Assembly: GCF_001277195.1 (NCBI RefSeq)
Contig: NZ_CP012268.1
Span: forward strand, 3,410,001-3,474,000
Source: Cronobacter muytjensii ATCC 51329
Lineage (GTDB): Bacteria > Pseudomonadota > Gammaproteobacteria > Enterobacterales > Enterobacteriaceae
Length of the DNA stretch: 64,000 nt
Direction of reading: 5' to 3'
Positions 49,797 to 58,667 of this stretch are shown in pieces (within the stretch, counting starts at the first letter, position 1; each line of letters opens with the position of its first letter). Made by a program: the position numbers and the translations under genes. The notes below the pieces were generated by a model that was not told where the DNA came from, did not search any database, and worked only from the letters and a program-made list of their open reading frames with translations.

Positions 49797-51461
49797 TCAG
49801 GTACGCCATTGCACCACTTTCTGAATCACCTCATGCACCGGCACCACGCCATAGAGCATCTCGTCCTGCGAAATCCAGACCGGGGCCGCCAGCAGCAGCG
49901 CGGTGGCGATAGCAATAGCCAGCAGCGAGCCGAGCAGCCAGCGGCTGCGCAGCCTTCCCTGCTGCTTGCTCCATGCGGTGAGCGGCTTGCCAAACTGGCG
50001 GCGGAGCCAGTTGCTTCGCCACAGATAACCCGCCAGCGTGCCGACCAGCGCAATACAGACCATCGGTATGCCATGCGCCAGGGCGATACCCTGTAGCCCC
50101 GCCTGCACATTCCACACGCCATCAATATGGCCAGGGGCTGTCAGGTATATACGCCCGGTATCGACGTTCATCATTCCCTGCCGTTGCCAGGTCGTTACCA
50201 CCGGCAGCAACAGATACATCATCAGCGCCGTGAACAGGCTCCACTTCGCCATCGACCAGCGCTGCACCGCGCTGACGATATTGCCGAGGCTTGCGATCGC
50301 CTCGTTGAGATACGGCGTGGCGAACGCCCGGTTCAGCGCCTCGCGAAGCGCGTCGCCCCGCTTGCCGCGGCTATGTTCGATAAGCATCGCCTGGTGCGCT
50401 TCTGATTCCATAAACGTCTGCACCGTTTTACGGCTGGCGGCCCCTACCCACGGGTTGCGGCGTTTGCCCGGCGTCGCCTGGCGCACCAGCATATCGAGAT
50501 CGTTTTTGAGCAGCGCCTGTAATACGTGCCCGGCATCGAGGATGTGCGGCGTCACGCCGTAGAGGATCCAGCGGATGGGCTCGTCGCCCGCTTCCGGGAG
50601 CGGGCTTTCCAGCCGGCCAAAAGGTACGTTCGCGTCATAAATGACATGCACGTCGCGACGCGCGTAATCCACATCATTATATGTCAGCGCAACCGGGCCG
50701 TAACTGCCGAGCGACGGCACGCCCGCCTTATATAGCCCCTCGCGGATATACTCCGGCACGTCGGCCTGCGGGTAGACCAGTTGATAGTCCGGCGTGGCGG
50801 TCGCTTTCAGTGAGGTAATGTGTGAAATCACCCCTGTGCCGCTACAGGGTACACACTGTTTTTTACCGGAGCCGCCGCAGCCGTTACAGGTCACCCTGCC
50901 GCCGTAACAGGTGGGGCAGCTCTCGTAGTAGTTTTCGATACGGTTTTGTTTGGTGTAATGATCGTAATAACTGCGCTGGCGCATCACCTGCCCGCTGCCG
51001 CCGCAGCCATAGCAGGAAATTTTCCCGGAGCCGTGACATTGGCCGCAGTTCACCGAGCCTCTGCCGTGGCAGTTATTACAGTTTTCCGTAAGGCAGACGC
51101 GCATCGGGTGAAAGTAGACCACCTCTTCACTTTGCCAGTCGCCATAAGGGCGCGAGAGCAGCGATGCCCGCGCGTCATCCAGCGTTTTGTCGCGTGCGAG
51201 TATGGCGCTGGTCTGCGCCTGTAAAGCACGCTCATACTCCGTGCGCGAGTGGCAGACATCGATATCCCGCCCTGCGGAAACCCGCCCGGCCTGGCTTGCC
51301 GTGTCGGTGCGGACGTTAAAAATCAGCCGCAGGCTTATCTGGTAGTGGAAATCGATATAGTCGACAGGCACGACGCTAAGCTCGCCCGGCTCAAGGCGCG
51401 TGGAGTCGCGAACGAAGTTCTGGATGGTGGTATCGCAGGCGGCAAGCCAGGCGTCTTTCAT
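49797..51461 (-). CDS. Membrane protein with DnaJ-like CxxC zinc repeats
   Basis: A 554-aa protein. Six CxxC pairs at residues 128/131, 139/142, 150/153, 182/185, 192/195 and 203/206 form a DnaJ-type cysteine-rich region (CHGSGKISCYGCGGSG) split by a 28-residue Tyr-rich insert. There is no J domain. The C-terminal third has three membrane segments (about 417-434, 467-489 and 519-541). It is first in an operon with the nuclease and a hypothetical gene. It may be a membrane-bound zinc-binding scaffold; no function is known to me. Confidence 0.75.
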   Translation of the reverse strand: MKDAWLAACDTTIQNFVRDSTRLEPGELSVVPVDYIDFHYQISLRLIFNVRTDTASQAGRVSAGRDIDVCHSRTEYERALQAQTSAILARDKTLDDARASLLSRPYGDWQSEEVVYFHPMRVCLTENCNNCHGRGSVNCGQCHGSGKISCYGCGGSGQVMRQRSYYDHYTKQNRIENYYESCPTCYGGRVTCNGCGGSGKKQCVPCSGTGVISHITSLKATATPDYQLVYPQADVPEYIREGLYKAGVPSLGSYGPVALTYNDVDYARRDVHVIYDANVPFGRLESPLPEAGDEPIRWILYGVTPHILDAGHVLQALLKNDLDMLVRQATPGKRRNPWVGAASRKTVQTFMESEAHQAMLIEHSRGKRGDALREALNRAFATPYLNEAIASLGNIVSAVQRWSMAKWSLFTALMMYLLLPVVTTWQRQGMMNVDTGRIYLTAPGHIDGVWNVQAGLQGIALAHGIPMVCIALVGTLAGYLWRSNWLRRQFGKPLTAWSKQQGRLRSRWLLGSLLAIAIATALLLAAPVWISQDEMLYGVVPVHEVIQKVVQWRT

Positions 51462-51778
51462 GATGTCTCCTCAGGCGAAATAGCCCGTCAAAATGCAGGC
51501 CGCCGTCAGAGTGGGCCGCTCATCGCGTTTTAAAGGGGGAAAAGGCGGAATGGTAGCATAGCGCGGGAGAAGGCTATGCTCCTGATTCTGGTGGGGATAC
51601 GGCGAGGTACGTGGTGTAGTCATAGTGGCGTGGTGGACGCGCAAGGCTCACCTACACTACATCAGAGCATGAGGTGGCGCGGTGGGTTCAGGGCTTTACA
51701 GGGCGGGTAAGCGCAAGCGCCCCCGCCATCAGACGTGAATAATCATAAAGGTGGGTGCGCTTCCCCCCTGCAGCATCG
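51462..51778. repeat. Intergenic region with a REP-like hairpin (51702-51727)
   Basis: No gene is seen in these 317 bp. GGCGGGTAAGCGC and GCGCCCCCGCC form a REP-like stem at 51702-51727, similar to the REP elements between pepA and holC. A related fragment, GGTGGGTGCGCTTC, lies at about 51751. Confidence 0.6.
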
Positions 51779-53416
51779 CTATGTCATCGCCTTAAACACT
51801 TCGGCGATGGCGACCGCGCCCGGGTCTTCCACTCCTTCGAGGTTATCGCGCCCTATATAGGACGAGCGCCCGGCCCTGGCTTTGCCCATCTGCGCGGTGG
51901 CCTTTGCCCCCTGCTCTGCGGCCTGTGCGGCGGCGGCGAGATCGTGGCGCTGCAACGCCTCCAGCGCCGGTTGCAGGGCGTCGATAAGCGTGCGGTCGCC
52001 AGGCGCCGCGCCGCCGTAATGTTTCATCTGCGCAAGGCCCACCAGCAAGGCGTCGGGTAACGGCGCCCCCTCGGCCACCTTCTGCCCGGCGGCGGTGAAA
52101 AATATCGACATCAGCACGCCGCTGGAGCCGCCCATCACAGTGGCGAGCCGCTCACCGATAAGCTGTAACAGCGCGGCGGTGTCGTTCAGCGGCAACTGGT
52201 TTTGCGCCAGCTTCTGCGCAATATCGCGCGCGCCTGCGGCAAAAGTGGAGCCGGTATCGCCGTCGCCCACCTTTGCGTCGAGCGCATTCAGCCGCGCCTC
52301 CAGCGCAATAAGCGTCGAAGTGGCGTTGTCCACCAGCGCCCGGGCATGCGAATTATCAGACGCCACGGCCTCCACGCTGTCTCGCACCCGCGGATGCGGC
52401 TCGGTATGCACTTCGCCAGACGGCACCGGCGGCAGCCAGCCTGCGGTCTCTACCGGCGCGGTGAGCGCCTGTTCAAAGGTGTCGTTAAGCGGCAGCAACG
52501 AGAGCGAAAAGCCTTTCATATCCAGCGCGCTCACCAGCGGCGCCGGGCCAATAAGCCAGTCGATGCGGTCTTTCAGCGCCGAGCGCGATAGCTCACGGGT
52601 CAGCAGCGACATTTCAAGCGTTGAGGTGCCGCCGAGGTTATTGATCAGCACCGCGAGGCGCGCGTCGGCGGGCACATGCGGCGCGAGGCGTTCCACCAGC
52701 ATATCGACGATTTCCCGGCTGTTCTGAGTGCTAATGGTGCTCGCTCCCGGTTCGCCATGAATGCCAAGCCCCAGCTCCGCCTCACCGGGTTTGATGCGCC
52801 CGTCCTCGTCTCTGCTGCCCGGCAGATTGCAGGTTTGCAGCGCCACGCCGAGGCTTTTTACCGCGTCGCTCGCCTGCTGCGCCAGCGCGCGCACGTCACT
52901 CAGCGATTTCCCCTGTTCGGCGGCGAAACCGGCGATTTTATGCACCAGCGCCGTCCCGGCGATGCCGCGCGGCTGCTTGTTATCCGCGAGCGCCACGTCA
53001 TCCGCGACAATCACCATCTCCACGTTCAGCCCGTGGCGTTTGGCTTTTTCCGCCGCCAGCCCGAAGTTCAGCCGGTCGCCGGTGTAATTTTTAACAATCA
53101 GCAGGCAGCCGCGATCGCCGGTAACCGCCACGATGGCGTTCAGCACCGCCTCCACGCTCGGCGAGGCAAAGAGGTCGCCGCATACCGCCGCAGTGAGCAT
53201 TCCCTTACCGACAAATCCGGCATGGGCAGGCTCATGGCCGGAGCCGCCGCCGGAGATAACCGCCACGTTGCTTTTATCCCAGTCGCGGCGAGCCACAACG
53301 CGGATGGCGGGGTCGATATCAAGGCGGGTAAGGTTTTGATGGCGAGCGGAGAGGATCAGGCCGTCAACGGCGTCATTAATGAGGTGTTTACGGTCGTCAA
53401 AGAAGAATCTGGACAT
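51779..53416 (-). CDS. dhaK: ATP-dependent dihydroxyacetone kinase (DhaK-DhaL fusion)
   Basis: A 545-aa enzyme that phosphorylates dihydroxyacetone to DHAP using ATP. The N-terminal DhaK domain has the His that binds substrate covalently (LGLGIHGEPG). The C-terminal DhaL domain has the nucleotide/Mg motif KVGDGDTGSTFAAG. This is the single-chain Citrobacter type, not the PTS-dependent DhaKLM of E. coli. The frame starts at 53476 (GTG), but ATG at 53416 (MSRFFFDDRKHL) has CAGGA upstream and matches the family start. It could act on the product of GldA, encoded 14 kb away. Confidence 0.93.
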   Translation of the reverse strand: MSRFFFDDRKHLINDAVDGLILSARHQNLTRLDIDPAIRVVARRDWDKSNVAVISGGGSGHEPAHAGFVGKGMLTAAVCGDLFASPSVEAVLNAIVAVTGDRGCLLIVKNYTGDRLNFGLAAEKAKRHGLNVEMVIVADDVALADNKQPRGIAGTALVHKIAGFAAEQGKSLSDVRALAQQASDAVKSLGVALQTCNLPGSRDEDGRIKPGEAELGLGIHGEPGASTISTQNSREIVDMLVERLAPHVPADARLAVLINNLGGTSTLEMSLLTRELSRSALKDRIDWLIGPAPLVSALDMKGFSLSLLPLNDTFEQALTAPVETAGWLPPVPSGEVHTEPHPRVRDSVEAVASDNSHARALVDNATSTLIALEARLNALDAKVGDGDTGSTFAAGARDIAQKLAQNQLPLNDTAALLQLIGERLATVMGGSSGVLMSIFFTAAGQKVAEGAPLPDALLVGLAQMKHYGGAAPGDRTLIDALQPALEALQRHDLAAAAQAAEQGAKATAQMGKARAGRSSYIGRDNLEGVEDPGAVAIAEVFKAMT

Positions 53417-53476
53417 GATTTCCTGCGAGTCAGTGAACGGTATGCAAAGCATAGTCGTTTCACAGGCAGGCGGCAC

Positions 53477-53944
53477 TCAGCGCCCGTATTCGCCGTAGCC
53501 GCGCCGCTGTTGCAGGCGGTCCAGCCAGCGCCCAGCGAAGTGAACGCCCACTAACACCACAGCCAGGCACGCCGTGTGCAGCCAGAAGGCGACGCGCCCG
53601 TCAAAAATAAAGAAGCTGATAATGAAATACGGCAGCGTGGCGACCGCTGTCGCCAGCAGCAGATGCTCGCCGAGGGTAAACAGGCGCAGCACGTCATCGG
53701 CATCCGCCTCCTGGGCGGAACCTGCCGTCACGACGCCCACCGCCAGGCTGCGGCTATCGACATGCCGTGCGAGCAGCACGAAGAACAGCGCCAGCAGGGC
53801 AAACAACCCGGCTTCGCACAGGAGCCATGACAGCGCATCGCGAAAATAAAAGTAAGTACCCGCTATCACCGCCAGCACAAGCACTTCCGGGATGAAGACA
53901 AGATAAGAGACAAACAGCAGTAACAGCGAGGCGAGTCTTTTCAT
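53477..53944 (-). CDS. Unknown four-helix membrane protein
   Basis: A 155-aa protein with four or five hydrophobic segments (about 3-30, 38-55, 92-112 and 118-137) and a basic C-terminal end (WLDRLQQRRGYGEYGR). I recognise no family. ATG at 53944 has CAGGGA upstream; the frame is open to 53974. It lies between dhaK and lptG in the same direction and may be cotranscribed with dhaK. Confidence 0.65.
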   Translation of the reverse strand: MKRLASLLLLFVSYLVFIPEVLVLAVIAGTYFYFRDALSWLLCEAGLFALLALFFVLLARHVDSRSLAVGVVTAGSAQEADADDVLRLFTLGEHLLLATAVATLPYFIISFFIFDGRVAFWLHTACLAVVLVGVHFAGRWLDRLQQRRGYGEYGR

Positions 53945-53977
53945 GGCATCCCTGCAAACGTGAAAAGCGAGCAAAAC

Positions 53978-54003
53978 GCACTCCCCCAGGCGTGAGGGAG
54001 TGC
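53978..54003 (-). terminator. Weak terminator after lptG
   Basis: GCACTCCC and GGGAGTGC form an 8-bp stem, followed on the minus strand by GTTTTGC, 8 bp past the lptG stop. Confidence 0.5.
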
Positions 54004-54011
54004 GGCAGGCG

Positions 54012-55094
54012 TCAGGCGCGTTTCATCAGCAGCCAGAGGCTTATCAGGAAGAAACTGGCGCTCGGCAGCAGCGCGCCGATAATCGGCGGAATGCCGTACA
54101 CCAGGCTCAGCGGGCCGAAGATCTGATCCAGTACGTAGAAGATAAAACCGAAGCTGATGCCGGTAACTACGCGCACGCCCATCGGTACGCTGCGCAGCGG
54201 CCCGAAGATAAACGACAGCGCCATCAGCATCATCACCGCCACCGAGAGCGGCTGGAAGATTTTGCTCCACATATTGAGCTGGTAGCGGCTGGCGTCCTGA
54301 CCGCTCGCCTTCAGATACGTGACGTAGTTGCGCAGGCCGCTAATCGACAGCGCATCCGGATCGAGCGCCACAACGCCAAGTTTGTCCGGCGTCAGGTTGG
54401 TTTTCCAGGTGCCGGTCAGCGTCTGGGAGCCGGTAATTTGCTGCGGATCTTTCAGGTTCGATTCATCCACCTGCGACAGGCGCCACAACTTGTGTTCAGC
54501 ATCGAACTTCGCGCTGGCGGCGTAGCGCACCGACTGCAAGCGTCGCTTATCATTAAACGAATAGATGCTGATGCCGCCAAGCTCGTTCTCGCCTTTTACG
54601 CGTTCGATATAGACGAAGTTGCTGCCGTCTTTCGCCCACATGCCCTGCTGGGTCGAAAGCAGCGAGCCGCCATACATCTGCTGCGCGCGCAGGTTACGGG
54701 CCATCTGCTCGCCCTGCGGCGCCACCCATTCGCCGATGGCCATCGTGAAGATCACCAGCGGAATGGCGGTTTTCATCACGGCCGCCGCCACCTGCATACG
54801 CGTAAAGCCGGACGCCTGCATGACCACCAGCTCGCTGCGCTGCGCCAGCATCCCGAGGCCCAGCAGCGCGCCGAGCAGCGCGGCCATCGGGAAGAAGATC
54901 TGAATATCTTTCGGCACGCTCAGCAGCGTATAGGTCCCGGCGCCAAGCGCGGTATAGCTGCCTTCGCCAGTCTTTTTCAGCTGATCCACGAACTTGATGA
55001 TGCCCGACAGCGACACCAGCATGAACAGCGTCATCATTATGGTGTTAAAAATTGTTCTGCCGATGTACCGGTCGAGAACGCTAAATCCCAGCAT
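54012..55094 (-). CDS. lptG: LPS export ABC transporter permease LptG
   Basis: A 360-aa inner-membrane permease that, with LptF and LptB, extracts LPS for transport to the outer membrane. It has six membrane helices and a large periplasmic beta-jellyroll between helices 3 and 4. It matches E. coli LptG (360 aa) throughout (VLDRYIG at the N-terminus, FGPLRSVPMGVRVVTGISFG near the C-terminus). It overlaps the lptF end by 14 bp, as expected for the coupled pair. Confidence 0.96.
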   Translation of the reverse strand: MLGFSVLDRYIGRTIFNTIMMTLFMLVSLSGIIKFVDQLKKTGEGSYTALGAGTYTLLSVPKDIQIFFPMAALLGALLGLGMLAQRSELVVMQASGFTRMQVAAAVMKTAIPLVIFTMAIGEWVAPQGEQMARNLRAQQMYGGSLLSTQQGMWAKDGSNFVYIERVKGENELGGISIYSFNDKRRLQSVRYAASAKFDAEHKLWRLSQVDESNLKDPQQITGSQTLTGTWKTNLTPDKLGVVALDPDALSISGLRNYVTYLKASGQDASRYQLNMWSKIFQPLSVAVMMLMALSFIFGPLRSVPMGVRVVTGISFGFIFYVLDQIFGPLSLVYGIPPIIGALLPSASFFLISLWLLMKRA

Positions 55095-56193
55095 CGATCA
55101 CTCCCCGACGCGCAAAACGGGCGCGAATGCGGCGCACCGGCACGGTGTCCCACAGGTTCAGCGCTACGGCCAGCGCCAGATAAAGCAGGTTGACGGCCCA
55201 CATCCAGATCATCGGATCAAGCTTGCCTTTCGCGCCGTTAGAGCGCAGCGAGGTCTGGAGCAGGAAGAAGATAAGGTAGAGCAGCATCGCGGGCAGCATT
55301 GAGAGCACGCGGCCCTGACGCGGGTTGACCACCGAGAGCGGCACAACCATCAGCGCCATCACAATGACCGCGAACACCAGCGTCAGGCGCCAGTGAAACT
55401 CGGCGCGGGCCGATTTGGAATCGGACTGCCAGAGCGTTTTCATGTCCATCTGCTCGGCATCGTCCGGATCCAGCGCCACGGCCTGATGCCCGATAATCGC
55501 CTGGTAATCTTTAAAATCGGTGATGCGGAAATCGCGCAGCAGCGCGGTGCCCTCAAAGCGGGTGCCCTGATTGAGCGTCACCACCTGCGAGCCGTCCTTA
55601 CGCTGGGAGAGCTCGCCGGAATCCGCGACAACCACGGAAGGACGCGCGTTGCCTTTCGGGCGCAACTGCGCCAGGAACACGTCTTTGAATTTGCTGCCGT
55701 CCACGCTTTCGATGAACAGCACCGCGTTGCCGTCGGTCGCCTGCTGGAACTGGCCCTGCGCGAGCGCCGCCATGCCAGGGTTGGCTTTCGCCTCCGCCAG
55801 CACTTCGTCCTGATGACGCGACGACCAGGGGCCGGCCCACATCACATTCACCGCAGCGACAATGCCAGTCAGCAGCGCCAGCACCATCGCGGCCTTCACC
55901 AGCACCGCTTTGCTCAGCCCGCAGGCATGCATCACGGTGATTTCGCTTTCGGTATAGAGCCTGCCGAGCGTCATCAAGAGCGCGAGGAACAGGCTTAACG
56001 GCAGGATGAGCTGCGCCATTTCCGGCACGCCCAGGCCAAGCAGAGAGAGCACGAGGTTAGTCGGGATATCGCCGTCCACCGCCGCGCCAAGAATTCTCAC
56101 CAGCTTCTGGCAGAAGAAGATCAGCAGCAGGATGAACAAAATCGCCAGTTGGCTTTTGAGCGTCTCCCGAACCAGATATCTTATGATTATCAC
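55081..56193 (-). CDS. lptF: LPS export ABC transporter permease LptF
   Basis: A 370-aa partner of LptG, close to E. coli LptF (366 aa), with MIIIRYLVRETLKSQLAILF at the N-terminus and WAGPWSSRHQDEVLAEA in the periplasmic domain. It is divergent from pepA across a 270-bp region that must hold both promoters. It is essential in E. coli. Confidence 0.96.
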   Translation of the reverse strand: MIIIRYLVRETLKSQLAILFILLLIFFCQKLVRILGAAVDGDIPTNLVLSLLGLGVPEMAQLILPLSLFLALLMTLGRLYTESEITVMHACGLSKAVLVKAAMVLALLTGIVAAVNVMWAGPWSSRHQDEVLAEAKANPGMAALAQGQFQQATDGNAVLFIESVDGSKFKDVFLAQLRPKGNARPSVVVADSGELSQRKDGSQVVTLNQGTRFEGTALLRDFRITDFKDYQAIIGHQAVALDPDDAEQMDMKTLWQSDSKSARAEFHWRLTLVFAVIVMALMVVPLSVVNPRQGRVLSMLPAMLLYLIFFLLQTSLRSNGAKGKLDPMIWMWAVNLLYLALAVALNLWDTVPVRRIRARFARRGVIDAGI

Positions 56194-56462
56194 ATTAAAT
56201 ACGCCTGTGAATACGAGTCTTTTTGCAGGAAAATCGCTTGTTTCATGGCTTAAACGTCATTTATTCTCTTGAGTCGTCGAAAAGATCGCTAAGATTACAT
56301 ATCTTAACGGCTTCGCGCTTCAAGCGTTGCTGACGAGCCGAAACCAAAACAACATTCGTTAAGATTAACACGAAGTCATCGCAACAGCGGAGCAAGAGTT
56401 ACGAAGTGGTCAATTCTATCTGTAGCCGCCGCCGTTGTCTTTAAGATTCAGGAGCGTAGTGC

Positions 56463-57974
56463 ATGGAGTTCAGTGTAAAAAGCGGGAGCCCGGAAAAACA
56501 GCGCAGTGCCTGCATTGTGGTAGGCGTTTTCGAACCGCGCCGTCTCTCTCCCATCGCCGAACAACTCGATAAAATCAGCGACGGCTATATCAGCGCCCTG
56601 CTGCGTCGCGGCGAGCTGGAGGGCAAACCGGGCCAGACCTTGTTGCTTCATCACGTTCCGAATGTGTTGTCAGAACGTATCCTTCTGATCGGCTGCGGCA
56701 AAGAACGCGAGCTGGATGAGCGCCAGTACAAACAGGTGATTCAGAAAACCATTAACACCCTGAATGATACCGGGTCGATGGAAGCGGTCTGCTTTCTGAC
56801 CGAGCTGCACGTCAAGGGCCGCAATACCTACTGGAAAGTGCGCCAGGCGGTTGAAACCGCGAAAGAGACGCTATACAGCTTCGATCAGCTCAAGACCAAC
56901 AAGAGCGAGCCGCGTCGCCCGCTGCGTAAAATGGTATTCAACGTGCCGACGCGCCGTGAACTCACCAGCGGCGAACGCGCTATCCAGCATGGCCTGGCGA
57001 TTGCCTCCGGCATTAAAGCGGCCAAAGATCTGGGCAACATGCCGCCGAATATCTGCAACGCCGCTTACCTCGCCTCCCAGGCCCGCCAGCTGGCGGACGC
57101 GTTCAGTAAAAACGTCGTCACTCGCGTCATCGGCGAGCAGCAGATGAAAGAGCTGGGCATGCATTCGTACCTCGCGGTCGGGGCAGGCTCTCAGAACGAA
57201 TCTCTGATGTCGGTTATTGAATATAAAGGCAGCAGCGAGCCAGACGCCCGTCCGATTGTCCTGGTGGGCAAAGGGCTGACCTTTGACTCCGGCGGCATCT
57301 CGATCAAACCCTCCGAAGGGATGGACGAGATGAAATATGACATGTGCGGCGCGGCGGCGGTTTACGGCGTGATGCGCATGGTAGCCGAGCTGAACCTGCC
57401 GGTGAACGTCATCGGGGTGCTGGCGGGCTGCGAGAATATGCCTGGCGGACGCGCATATCGTCCAGGCGACGTGCTGACCACCATGTCTGGCCAGACCGTT
57501 GAAGTGCTGAACACCGACGCTGAAGGCCGCCTGGTGCTGTGCGACGTGCTGACGTACGTCGAGCGCTTCGAGCCGGAAGTGGTGATTGACGTCGCGACGC
57601 TGACCGGCGCGTGCGTTATCGCGCTTGGTCATCACATCACCGGGCTGATGTCGAACCACAATCCGCTGGCGCATGAGCTTATCGGCGCTTCGGAACAGGC
57701 GGGCGACCGCGCGTGGCGTCTGCCGCTGGCGGATGAGTTCCAGGAACAGCTGGAGTCCAATTTCGCGGATATGGCGAACATCGGCGGCCGTCCTGGCGGG
57801 GCGATAACGGCGGGTTGCTTCCTGGCGCGCTTTACCCGCAAATATAACTGGGCGCACCTGGATATCGCCGGTACCGCGTGGCGCTCTGGCAAAGCCAAAG
57901 GCGCGACTGGCCGCCCGGTAGCGATGCTGTCGCAGTTCCTGCTGAACCGCGCCGGGTTTAACGGCGAAGAGTGA
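56463..57974 (+). CDS. pepA: Leucyl aminopeptidase A
   Basis: A 503-aa M17 hexameric aminopeptidase, the same length as E. coli PepA. Metal ligands are Lys270, Asp275, Asp293, Asp352 and Glu354, with catalytic Lys282 and Arg356 (NTDAEGRL at 350-357). It also acts as a DNA-binding accessory protein (Xer recombination, carAB control) in E. coli. ATTCAGGAGCG precedes the ATG. Confidence 0.97.
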   Translation: MEFSVKSGSPEKQRSACIVVGVFEPRRLSPIAEQLDKISDGYISALLRRGELEGKPGQTLLLHHVPNVLSERILLIGCGKERELDERQYKQVIQKTINTLNDTGSMEAVCFLTELHVKGRNTYWKVRQAVETAKETLYSFDQLKTNKSEPRRPLRKMVFNVPTRRELTSGERAIQHGLAIASGIKAAKDLGNMPPNICNAAYLASQARQLADAFSKNVVTRVIGEQQMKELGMHSYLAVGAGSQNESLMSVIEYKGSSEPDARPIVLVGKGLTFDSGGISIKPSEGMDEMKYDMCGAAAVYGVMRMVAELNLPVNVIGVLAGCENMPGGRAYRPGDVLTTMSGQTVEVLNTDAEGRLVLCDVLTYVERFEPEVVIDVATLTGACVIALGHHITGLMSNHNPLAHELIGASEQAGDRAWRLPLADEFQEQLESNFADMANIGGRPGGAITAGCFLARFTRKYNWAHLDIAGTAWRSGKAKGATGRPVAMLSQFLLNRAGFNGEE

Positions 57975-57981
57975 TGTTAAA

Positions 57982-58152
57982 GGCCGGGGCTTACCCGGCC
58001 GTAACAACTGTCCGCAGGGCGAGTCAGCGCGGCGCGCCCGCCGCAAATATTAACGGTGGATGCGCGTCGCTTATCCACCCTGCCAACACCCTACATGCAC
58101 GACGGCGGCGAGGCACTTCCCCGCCGGGCGGGTCAGCGCAGCGCCACCCGCC
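57982..58152. repeat. Cluster of REP-like palindromes between pepA and holC
   Basis: Three GC-rich palindromes follow the pepA hairpin (GGCCGGG...CCCGGCC, 57982-58000). They are 58017-58042 (GGGCGAGTCAGCGC type), 58055-58079 (GGTGGAT / ATCCACC) and 58127-58152 (GGCGGGTCAGCGC / GCGCCACCCGCC). They resemble the REP elements of Enterobacter and Klebsiella. Alternating types suggest a BIME-like array. They occupy most of the 229-bp pepA-holC gap. Confidence 0.75.
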
Positions 58153-58203
58153 ATTCCCAGGCAGCCAACAACGAGGCAACGTGAAAGATCACGGGTTTAG
58201 CTT

Positions 58204-58665
58204 ATGAAAAACGCAACGTTCTACCTGCTTGACAACGACACGCCCGTCGACGGGCTGAGCGCACAAGAAGCGCTGGTGTGCGACGTTGCCGCAGAACGCT
58301 GGCGCGCGGGGAAACGTATCCTGATAGCCTGCGTCGATGAAGCCCAGGCGACCCGCATCGACGAGGCGCTCTGGAAGCGCGATCCGGACAGCTTCGTGCC
58401 GCATAACCTGGCGGGCGAAGGGCCGCGAGGCGGCGCGCCGGTAGAGATAGCCTGGCCGCAAAAACGCGGCAGCAGCCCGCGCGAGCTGCTGATAAGCCTG
58501 CTGCCGGATTTCGCAGCTTTTGCCACTGCTTTCTATGAAGTGGTAGACTTCGTACCTTACGACGAATCCCAGAAACAACTGGCGCGCGAACGCTACAAAG
58601 CCTATCGCGCCGCCGGTTTCCACTTGACCACGGCCACCTTCACGGCGCCCGGAACGACACAGTAG
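58204..58665 (+). CDS. holC: DNA polymerase III chi subunit
   Basis: A 153-aa clamp-loader accessory subunit that bridges psi (HolD) and SSB. It is close to E. coli HolC (147 aa). The start MKNATFYLLDND is followed by the family motifs RWRAGKRILIACVD, LWKRDPDSFVPHNLAGEGPRGGAPV and VVDFVPYDESQKQLARERYKAYR. The C-terminal tail is slightly longer. It is 2 bp from valS, forming a conserved holC-valS unit. Confidence 0.96.
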   Translation: MKNATFYLLDNDTPVDGLSAQEALVCDVAAERWRAGKRILIACVDEAQATRIDEALWKRDPDSFVPHNLAGEGPRGGAPVEIAWPQKRGSSPRELLISLLPDFAAFATAFYEVVDFVPYDESQKQLARERYKAYRAAGFHLTTATFTAPGTTQ

Positions 58666-58667
58666 AA

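Noticed and set aside
51779..53416. PTS-dependent DhaK (DhaKLM type)
   Set aside because: DhaK and DhaL domains are fused in one chain and no DhaM gene is adjacent, which is the ATP-dependent form.
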